Source: JAMCRM01 sp041685075
GTDB taxonomy: Bacteria; Acidobacteriota; Terriglobia; Bryobacterales; Bryobacteraceae
Direction: 5' to 3'
Length of the DNA: 11,796 bases
Assembly: GCA_041685075.1 (NCBI GenBank)
Contig: JAWLGN010000169.1
Coordinates: 1-11,796 of the forward strand
Shown here: positions 1 to 5,881 of the stretch, piece by piece
How positions within the stretch are numbered: position 1 is the first letter of the stretch
Layout: each line of letters starts with the position of its first letter
Position numbers and translations under genes: made by a program
The notes under the pieces: generated by a model
What the model saw: the letters and a program-made list of their open reading frames with translations, nothing else
Databases searched by the model: none
What the model was told of the DNA's origin: nothing

Positions 1-202
1 TCTTCAGAGGTGGACGGCCCATACCCCGAGTATGCGCCGAAACAATTCTACATAAAAATGGTTTTTGCCAGATCTTTAGGCGGTCAGAGACCTAGTCTGT
101 TGTGAAACCCGTTATTTATTTCGGATAAACCACCCACTTAGAAGAAGAGTGATTTAACACTTATTAATCCGACTCATTTTCCAGGCGCTTTTCGATGGAA
201 GA

Positions 203-625
203 TTATCTGGTTGGACCGGGGAAAGGTCCGCGAGTAAGCGGCGCAAGCGGGTCGGGACTGGCGTGCGACTCGGCCGGCGCCGGCACGTCGGCGACGAGGC
301 GGATCACGGTGTAGTCCACGATGCGGCACGCGATCCCGGCAGCGCCTTCCCCCAGCGGATCCACTCTTACTACTTCGGCCCGGCATTGCAGGCACAAGCG
401 CTCTTCCGGGAAGCCTCCGATCGGGATGGGGATCGCCACCATGCAGTCGAGCCGCTCGCCCGGCGCGATCCATTCGCTCGAGATGCAGTAGAACCCCGCA
501 CTGCTGATATCGCGCGTGACGCTCCTCAACATGGCGCCGTTGCCGGCTCTCGACAGTTGCACCGGGCACTGCAGAGCCAGCCGGGCCCGTCCGCGGCGGT
601 CATTTGCACGAGCATGGAAGGTCAT
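203..625 (-). CDS. PilZ domain protein, probable c-di-GMP receptor
   Basis: Small soluble protein of 140 residues that matches the PilZ fold. Two signature motifs are visible: the arginine motif R11-x3-R15 inside a basic N-terminus (DRRGRAR) and the D39-x-S41-x2-G44 motif (DISSAG). In known PilZ domains these two elements bind cyclic di-GMP. The domain covers roughly residues 9-110; the last 30 residues are rich in proline and alanine and look disordered. I chose the ATG at 625 because GGGGTG lies just upstream of it; a GTG at 652 would add nine residues with no domain content. No output domain is attached, so it probably acts by binding a partner. It is divergent from the two-component operon, and a role in polysaccharide control is an inference from location only. 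Confidence 0.85.
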   Translation of the reverse strand: MTFHARANDRRGRARLALQCPVQLSRAGNGAMLRSVTRDISSAGFYCISSEWIAPGERLDCMVAIPIPIGGFPEERLCLQCRAEVVRVDPLGEGAAGIACRIVDYTVIRLVADVPAPAESHASPDPLAPLTRGPFPGPTR

Positions 626-932
626 AGTCACCCCAGAAGTGTCGCTTCGCACAGTTCCGGTGCAGTTCTAGTACTAATAGCGCCACAGCTTCTGCAGTTC
701 CGCTGCCATCTCCCGTTTCAGCGGTTCACTCGGGCATGGCAACGGGTTGGACAACACCGGTTTTGTTTCGCTTTCTCCGCTACTTACCATCATCCTGCAG
801 GCCATTGGAAGAGACGCGGCGGCATCTCGTAACAGGCATCGCTCCAGGCCGGCAAACAGCCATCGTGCGCCGTATGCGTGGTCGAAGTTATGGCTATCTT
901 TGCAACTGCTCGGGAATGTACGGTTTCCAACG

Positions 933-960
933 TTGGCAAACTTTGGGACTGGTTTATGCT
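933..960 (+). promoter_or_regulatory. Possible sigma-70 promoter for the kinase-regulator operon
   Basis: TTGGCA at 933-938 matches five of six bases of the -35 consensus, and TATGCT at 955-960 matches four of six of the -10 consensus, with a 16-base spacer. A start point near 967 would give a leader of about 29 bases that contains the ribosome binding site at 982-990. It was found by eye only. Confidence 0.35.
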
Positions 961-981
961 TTTTGCTGACAAACCAATGTT

Positions 982-990
982 GGAGTAGGA
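982..990 (+). promoter_or_regulatory. Ribosome binding site that decides the kinase TTG start
   Basis: The purine stretch GGAGTAGGA ends five bases before the TTG at 996. No ATG or GTG in the frame near the first beta strand of the N-terminal domain has a comparable site, so this fixes the start at TTG. Confidence 0.6.
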
Positions 991-995
991 TCTCT

Positions 996-2252
996 TTGCT
1001 GACGATTGCAATCATCTCGAACGATTCCCAATTGCACGTACTCTGCCGACAGATACTGGCCGAAGAGGCGGGCGGCGATTGGGAAGTACGTCTGCTTCAA
1101 CCGGACGGGAATCTGCCGGGCTCGGATCTCACGATATGGGACTTCGATCCGAATCTGGCGATACCTGAGCGAATCCGGACGGAAGCGCACAAGCATCTAT
1201 TCCTTGTGGAGCGGCGCGAGCTGGAGACATTTCGCACAACTTTCCCGCACTTCTCGGCTGGCATTCTTCTGAAGCCGGTGACCAGGCCCACGCTTCTGGC
1301 CTTCGTGGAGCAGCGCATCGGAAAGCGGGCCGGCGCATCGCGAGAACAGGCCACCCCGGGCGGGCTGCGCGCGGAGCGCGACGAGGTGCTGCAGTCCCTG
1401 ATCGTCACCTGCCTGAAGCTGCAGGAGTACGATCAGGACCGCACCCGCTTTCTCACCCGGGCCGTTCACGATTTTCGCGCGCCGCTCACGGCCATATCGG
1501 GCTACTGCGGGATGTTGTTGCGGGAACAGTTGGGCCCCCTGACCGGCAGCCAGCGAGAGGTTGTGCAGCGGATGCAGGAGAGCACCAGGCGGCTTTCCCG
1601 CATGTCCACAGCGATGTTCCAACTGGGGTTGGCGCGCCGCCTGGAACCCAACCCGGTGCTCCGGGCCGGCAATCTCGACGACTGCGTCGACCAGGCACTG
1701 AACGAGTTCATGCATACGCTGGACGAAAAGGACGTGGCGGTCTCAGTGGACCTGCTCCCGCCGCCGGGGATCCTGTTGTTCGACCATTCGCAGCTTGTGC
1801 AGTGCTTCGTCAACCTGCTGGACAACGCGTTCAGATTCACCCCGCGCAGGGGGACCGTGGAGATCAAGGGATATCCGTTCTTCTGGGAGCGCCGCTTCAC
1901 TCCGTCCGGCAGCTTCAGTGTCCACGCGGAAAGGCGCAGCACCGACAGCTTCGCCGCCAACTCGTACCGGGTGGACGTCCTCGATTCGGGGCCGGGCATT
2001 CCGCCCGAACATCTCGATCGGATCTTCGAGGAGTACACCTCCTACTCCGGCGGGAGCGACCGGTCCGGAGGCGGACTGGGACTGGCCATCTGCAAAATGA
2101 TCGCCACCCGGCACAGGGGCCGCATTTGGGCCGAGAACGGCCCCGGGGGTGCCATTTTCTCGCTGGCTTTGCCGCTCGGAGCAGACACAGCGCAGTGCAA
2201 CTCGGATAGGGAAACCGCAGGACTGAGGATGGGCCGTGGAACTTGTGCGTAA
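996..2252 (+). CDS. Soluble sensor histidine kinase with degenerate N-terminal receiver-like domain
   Basis: 418 residues with no membrane segment, so cytoplasmic. Residues 1-110 look like a receiver fold (strand TIAIIS, acidic N9-D10, an aspartate region WDFD at 48-51, and K93 in LLKP), but the acidic pocket and the usual Ser/Thr are not clearly conserved, so phosphorylation there is doubtful. A helical linker leads to a HisKA dimerisation domain with phospho-accepting H158 (HDFRAPLT). The ATPase domain is complete: N box with N277 (LLDNAF), G1 box DSGPGIP from D330, and G2 box GGGLGL at 358-363. The gene overlaps the response regulator by 17 bases, so the two are very probably cognate and translationally coupled. 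The start is TTG at 996, supported by a strong ribosome binding site; the longer open frame upstream has no domain content. It is not the membrane-bound GAF-type PrsK usually found with exosortase loci. Confidence 0.88.
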   Translation: MLTIAIISNDSQLHVLCRQILAEEAGGDWEVRLLQPDGNLPGSDLTIWDFDPNLAIPERIRTEAHKHLFLVERRELETFRTTFPHFSAGILLKPVTRPTLLAFVEQRIGKRAGASREQATPGGLRAERDEVLQSLIVTCLKLQEYDQDRTRFLTRAVHDFRAPLTAISGYCGMLLREQLGPLTGSQREVVQRMQESTRRLSRMSTAMFQLGLARRLEPNPVLRAGNLDDCVDQALNEFMHTLDEKDVAVSVDLLPPPGILLFDHSQLVQCFVNLLDNAFRFTPRRGTVEIKGYPFFWERRFTPSGSFSVHAERRSTDSFAANSYRVDVLDSGPGIPPEHLDRIFEEYTSYSGGSDRSGGGLGLAICKMIATRHRGRIWAENGPGGAIFSLALPLGADTAQCNSDRETAGLRMGRGTCA

Positions 2253-3705
2253 TCGCAAAACAATACTCGTAGGTGAAGACGATCCGGAAGTGCGGAAGTA
2301 CCTGGAGATGGCCTTGAAGTACCAGGGCTACGCCGTTGAAATCGCCAGGGATGGGGAGGAGGCGTTGAGCCTCTATCAGGAGCATGGGCCGCGCATTTCG
2401 GCCATCCTGCTGGATCTCATCATGCCTCGGAAAGACGGCATGCAGGTGTTGCGGGAGATCCGCCGGATGGACGGGTCGGTGCCGGTGATCGTAGTGTCCG
2501 GCGCATCCACGCCGCTGAACGTAGTCGAGGCGATGAAGGCCGGCGCCACCAATTTCGCGAGCAAACCCCTGAACCACGACGACCTTTGCCGGATGGTGCG
2601 GGATGTGCTCGCGGTGGACGATGTCCCCGAGATCTCGCCCCTGGAGAACGACAACTCCCAGGTCTTCCTGAGCAACAGCCCGCGCATGCGCGAGATCCAC
2701 CGCACCCTGGCGCGGATCGGCAACGCCGAAGTCCCCGTGCTGATCACGGGCGAGACGGGCTCCGGCAAAGAGGTGATCGCACGGCAGTTGCACGCGCAGT
2801 CGCCCCGGTCGAAAAAGCCGTTTCTGAAACTGAACTGCGCCGCCCTGCCTTCCGAGCTGGTGGAAAGCGAGCTGTTCGGCTACGACCGCGGAGCTTTCAC
2901 CGGCGCCTTCCAGAGGAAGCCCGGCATGTTCGAGTTGGCCGACCAGGGAACCATGCTGCTGGACGAGATCGGCGACATGGACTTCAAGCTGCAGGCCAAG
3001 CTGTTGCAGGTGCTGCAGGACAGCGAGTTCCAGCGGCTGGGCGGCAAAGACACCATCCGGGTGGATGTCCGGATCATCGCGGCCACGCACCGCGACCTGG
3101 AACGGGCCATCGCCGAAGGCACGTTTCGCGAAGACCTCTACTATCGGCTGAACGTCATCGGATTGCGCATTCCGCCTTTGCGCGAGCGGGTGGACGAAAT
3201 TGTTTCCCTGGCGCAGTTTCTGCTCCGGAAGCATACGCCGGCGGGGACGGTGCAGCCCGCCATCACCCCGTCGTTGAGGCAGGCGCTCTTGAGCTACCGC
3301 TGGCCGGGAAACGTGCGGGAGCTGGAGAACGTGATGCGGCGCTTCATCATCATGCGGGACGCCGAGGTGATTGCAGCCGAGTTGCGCGCCAAGGCCGCCG
3401 AACGCCTCGAGACCGGCCGCGGGCTGGGCGCCAGAAACGGATCCGATGCGGTCGCGCCGATCTTGGAACAGGTCGCCAAGGCCAAACACGAGGCCGAACG
3501 GAGCGCCATTCTCAACGCTCTCGACTCCACTCGTTGGAACCGCAAGAAGGCGGCGGCAATCCTCCGGATCGATTACAAGGCCCTGCTGTACAAGATGAAA
3601 AAGCTCGGCATCGAGGACAAGACCGTCACCCCGTTTGCCGGTCACGTCTCCCGGACCGACGACCCGGACGGGTTCGTCGAAACCGCCTGGGCAGGAAAAG
3701 CGTAA
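2236..3705 (+). CDS. NtrC-family sigma-54-dependent response regulator
   Basis: 489 residues with the classic three-domain layout. Receiver at 9-125: acidic pair D15/D16, phospho-accepting D60 (DLIMP), S88 and K110. AAA+ domain at about 146-380: Walker A GETGSGKE at 172-179 with K178, sigma-54-contacting loop GAFTGA at 219-224, Walker B with D243-E244, and the FREDLYYRLNV segment with arginines near the hydrolysis site. A Fis-type helix-turn-helix sits at about 425-462 (KKAAAIL), followed by a 25-residue tail. The protein should open sigma-54 promoters when phosphorylated, most likely by the overlapping kinase. The start is GTG at 2236 with GAGGAT upstream. Exosortase loci often carry a sigma-54 activator called PrsR; the receiver sequence here looks generic, so I do not assign that name. 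Target genes are unknown. Confidence 0.93.
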   Translation: MELVRNRKTILVGEDDPEVRKYLEMALKYQGYAVEIARDGEEALSLYQEHGPRISAILLDLIMPRKDGMQVLREIRRMDGSVPVIVVSGASTPLNVVEAMKAGATNFASKPLNHDDLCRMVRDVLAVDDVPEISPLENDNSQVFLSNSPRMREIHRTLARIGNAEVPVLITGETGSGKEVIARQLHAQSPRSKKPFLKLNCAALPSELVESELFGYDRGAFTGAFQRKPGMFELADQGTMLLDEIGDMDFKLQAKLLQVLQDSEFQRLGGKDTIRVDVRIIAATHRDLERAIAEGTFREDLYYRLNVIGLRIPPLRERVDEIVSLAQFLLRKHTPAGTVQPAITPSLRQALLSYRWPGNVRELENVMRRFIIMRDAEVIAAELRAKAAERLETGRGLGARNGSDAVAPILEQVAKAKHEAERSAILNALDSTRWNRKKAAAILRIDYKALLYKMKKLGIEDKTVTPFAGHVSRTDDPDGFVETAWAGKA

Positions 3706-3852
3706 CCCCCGTCTTTCCGAATCAGCCGCCAGCGTCAGCTTTTGGATGAGGTTCGCCGCCGATCCCCGGGCGGCAGCAACCGGCGGAAGCCACCCGGATG
3801 CTTGCTTGGGGCAGGCTGTGGATTGGAAACCGCCGGCTGATCCGCAGCGCCG

Positions 3853-4761
3853 TCAAGACGCCGGCGAAGCGGCTTCGTGAGCTGATGGCTGGCGGCTGGT
3901 GGCTGACAACCTGGTGGTGGGCCGCGGCGGCGCTCCCGCGGACGCCGGGTGAACGGCGGTGAGGGTCGAAAATCGAAACTCCCGAAGCAGGCGCTCCAGC
4001 TTGGCCTCCATTCTGCCTACCCCGGTATACGTGCGCAGGTTCGAGATCCAGCGGGCGCCCAGCCGCGGCTGAGCCGGGTCCAGTTCCCAGGGGTGGAAGT
4101 AGACGCAGGCTGGCAAACCGCCCCTGGTGTTCAGCCGGCGGATGCCCGCCGCCGTGTACCGGTAGGGCAACAGCCGCAGATACCCCCCGCCGCCCACCGG
4201 CAAGCGGTTCCCCCATACCTGAACGGTGGCGATGGGCACTTCCATCAGGCTGCCGGATGGCGTGGGAAGCATCCGCGCGGCCGTGCCGAAGCCCGGGATG
4301 CCATACCGGTCGTGGGTGATGGGATAGATGCTGGAGTCGTGCGTGAAGCCGTTAGCGGCCAGCAGGTCGAGAGCCCAAAGCGACCGCGAGGTAATCGAGT
4401 AACTCGGGGCCCTGTAGAGGCGAGGACGCACTCCGGCGGCATCTTCGATGGCGCGGACCGCCGCGGCAGTGTCTTCTTCGAACTCCGCGGGCGTGAGGTC
4501 GTACACCAGCCGGTGCCGATGGCTATGGCAACCCAGTTCGTGTCCGCGGACCGCAATCTCGCGCACCAGGGCCGGGTGGCGCTCGGCGATCCAGCCGAGC
4601 ACGAAGAAGGTGGCCTTTACCGAGTGCCGGTCCAGGAGTTCCAGCACGCGCTCGACTTGCGGTTCGATACGGGAGGGCAGCCGGTCCCAGCCGGAAATCG
4701 GCGCGCCGATTTCGCTGGCGTGAAAACACTCCTCCACATCGACGCTGAGGACGTTAGTCAT
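3853..4761 (-). CDS. Exosortase-associated polysaccharide deacetylase (NodB fold, DUF3473 type)
   Basis: 302 residues. The NodB homology domain removes acetyl groups from N-acetylated sugars in a metal-dependent reaction. Visible motifs: N-terminal SVDVEECFH with D8 and E10/E11 (motif 1, in the form typical of the exosortase-linked subfamily), ATFFVLG at 50-56, metal-binding H79 and H83 in HSHRH (motif 2), RAPSYS at 117-122 (motif 3), and FHPWELDP with H223 near the C-terminal part. There is no signal peptide, as is common in this subfamily. Recognisable family sequence stops near residue 270; the last 30 or so residues are low-complexity Ser/Pro/Ala and coincide with a DNA repeat at 3879-3921. 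The start is ATG at 4761 with only a weak GGTGG before it. The gene is convergent with the regulator and divergent from the export gene. Its expected job is modification of the exopolysaccharide made by this system. Confidence 0.9.
   Translation of the reverse strand: MTNVLSVDVEECFHASEIGAPISGWDRLPSRIEPQVERVLELLDRHSVKATFFVLGWIAERHPALVREIAVRGHELGCHSHRHRLVYDLTPAEFEEDTAAAVRAIEDAAGVRPRLYRAPSYSITSRSLWALDLLAANGFTHDSSIYPITHDRYGIPGFGTAARMLPTPSGSLMEVPIATVQVWGNRLPVGGGGYLRLLPYRYTAAGIRRLNTRGGLPACVYFHPWELDPAQPRLGARWISNLRTYTGVGRMEAKLERLLREFRFSTLTAVHPASAGAPPRPTTRLSATSRQPSAHEAASPAS
3879..3921. repeat. Short imperfect GGCTGG/GGTGGCTG repeat at the deacetylase 3' end
   Basis: The segment is built from near-repeats of GGCTGGCGGCTGGTGGCTG (3887-3905) followed by CTGGTGGTGG. 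It lies inside the last 30 codons of the deacetylase and encodes the low-complexity tail (residues about 281-293). It looks like an intergenic-type repeat that has become read through. Confidence 0.45.
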
Positions 4762-5135
4762 CCACCGTCAACCCGGAGCCTGGAGCCGCTTCCCCAACCT
4801 CAACAGCATTACGGCGAGATGGAAGAGGAACCCGCAGCACCACAGGACGCTCACATCGACAGCTCTCTGCCGCATCGTCCCGTTCACAGCACGTCGCATT
4901 CCGCCGGCCCGGGCGCGCCGCGCCGTTGCCGGCCGCCGGGGCCCATAGCGGCGCATGCCTTGCTCTGGGCTGTGTTTTGCAGCCGGAAGGCCGTTTGCAA
5001 CCGCCGCGGCGCCCACCGGTTCCATCCGCCGGCGAGGCGAATCTTTGGAACAATCTCCCACTCCTTTTGACCGCCGGGCCGAATTTCAAGCGTTCCAACG
5101 ACATCTCGTTGCTGGTCCCCAAAATGCAGCATTGA
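4762..5135. other. Divergent intergenic spacer between deacetylase and export genes
   Basis: This 374-base spacer lies between two divergent genes and is expected to hold both promoters. Several open frames cross it on both strands, but their products are rich in Arg, Gly, Pro and Ala and show no domain. The middle (about 4900-5000) is very GC-rich with many self-complementary GGCC/GCGC stretches. One sequence with the GG-N10-GC spacing of a sigma-54 site occurs at 5113-5128, but it ends too close to the first ATG of the export gene to be convincing. Confidence 0.55.
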
Positions 5136-5876
5136 ATGCCGCTTATGCGGAAGGCATTTACATACTTAGCCCTGTTATGCGCGGGACTTCTTCCCGCGCC
5201 GGCCTTTCAGTCCACGGCGCCCAAGGAACTGCTGGAGTTCATCCGGGAGGCGAAGTCGTTTGGCATGACCGATCCGGAGATCAAGAAAAGCGCCGTGGAT
5301 GCGGGCTGGCGCCTTTCGGTGGTCGAGAAGCTCCTGACCGAGAACAGCCCGGTGGAGAAGCCGCCGGTTCCGGACGCCACGCCCGGCGTCCCCACTCACA
5401 GGATCGGCGCCGGAGATGTCCTCCAGGTGGTGGTCTGGAAGGAGCCTGAAGCTTCCGTGCCGGAGGCCGCGGTGCGCCCGGACGGCAAAATTACGCTTCC
5501 CCTGCTCAAGGAGGTGGATGTTGTGGGTCTCACCCCCTCTGAGCTCGAAACGGTGCTGGCCGAAAAGCTTAAGGAATTCATCAATGCCGCGGACGTGACG
5601 GTTGTGGTCAAGCAGGTCCGGAGCAGAAAGGCCTACCTGGTGGGCGCGGTCAAGAACGAGGGACCCATTCTGCTGAACTCGCCGATGACCGTTCTTCAGG
5701 CCATCGTCGAAGGCGGCGGCCTCACCGACTACGCCAAGAGAAAGCGCATCTACATCCTGCGAAACGAGAACGGCAAGCAGGTCCGGCTGCCGTTCGACTA
5801 CACCGCGGTAATCCGGGGCGAGCGCATGGAGCAGAATATCCTGGTGCTGCCGGACGACACCATTGTGGTGCCCTGA
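5136..5876 (+). CDS. Polysaccharide export protein (Wza-like, Poly_export plus SLBB)
   Basis: 246 residues. An N-terminal signal sequence (RK followed by a hydrophobic stretch, likely cleavage after residue 23, APA) targets it to the periplasm; C15 is not in a good lipobox. Residues 30-68 form a small predicted helical module (FIREAKSFGMTDPEIKKSA...), followed by a proline-rich linker. The Poly_export domain begins at 88 (HRIGAGDVLQVVVW) and runs to about 165, and one SLBB domain follows from about 168 (KAYLVGAVKNEGPI). In the family, such proteins form the outer-membrane or periplasmic conduit for capsule or exopolysaccharide. At this length with a single SLBB it fits the exosortase-associated export family. 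Start choice is unsure: neither ATG 5136 nor ATG 5145 has a clear ribosome binding site. The TPR lipoprotein starts 5 bases after the stop, so the two form an operon. Confidence 0.9.
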   Translation: MPLMRKAFTYLALLCAGLLPAPAFQSTAPKELLEFIREAKSFGMTDPEIKKSAVDAGWRLSVVEKLLTENSPVEKPPVPDATPGVPTHRIGAGDVLQVVVWKEPEASVPEAAVRPDGKITLPLLKEVDVVGLTPSELETVLAEKLKEFINAADVTVVVKQVRSRKAYLVGAVKNEGPILLNSPMTVLQAIVEGGGLTDYAKRKRIYILRNENGKQVRLPFDYTAVIRGERMEQNILVLPDDTIVVP

Positions 5877-5881
5877 CGAGC

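Larger units (their letters stand above)
626..995. other. Divergent intergenic spacer without a convincing gene
   Basis: This 370-base spacer separates the minus-strand PilZ gene from the plus-strand kinase and must hold both promoters. Open frames cross it, including one that runs into the kinase, but their translations show no domain and look like chance reading. The right half is lower in GC than the neighbouring genes. I see one sigma-70-like promoter near the right end and no good sigma-54 (-24/-12) site. Confidence 0.6.

Noticed and set aside
20..34. CATAC-CCCGA-GTATG inverted repeat in the left AT-rich end.
   Set aside because: A lone 5-bp stem with no T-run and no gene nearby on the left to relate it to; not supported as a terminator or operator.
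747..995. In-frame upstream extension of the histidine kinase to an ATG at 747.
   Set aside because: The extra 83 residues show no domain or signal sequence, and the TTG at 996 has a strong, well-spaced ribosome binding site right before the first beta strand of the receiver-like domain.
674..1015. Minus-strand frame upstream of the PilZ gene ending in a helix-like tail (KREMAAELQKLWRY).
   Set aside because: The rest of the frame has no domain and overlaps the kinase start; the tail alone is not enough to call a gene.
3706..3852. Search for a bidirectional terminator between the convergent regulator and deacetylase genes.
   Set aside because: GCCGCC and GGCGGC can form a short stem near 3760, but there is no T-run on either strand.
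4768..4879. Minus-strand frame ending six bases before the deacetylase ATG with a hydrophobic stretch (VLWCCGFLFHLAVMLL).
   Set aside because: Only about 37 residues, no ribosome binding site and no family; the hydrophobic run is probably chance, though a coupled leader peptide cannot be excluded.
4884..5132. Minus-strand frame of 82 residues in the deacetylase/export spacer whose first half looks protein-like.
   Set aside because: No recognisable domain, no ribosome binding site that I can see, Arg/Gly/Pro-rich second half, and other frames in the same stretch look equally open because of the high GC.
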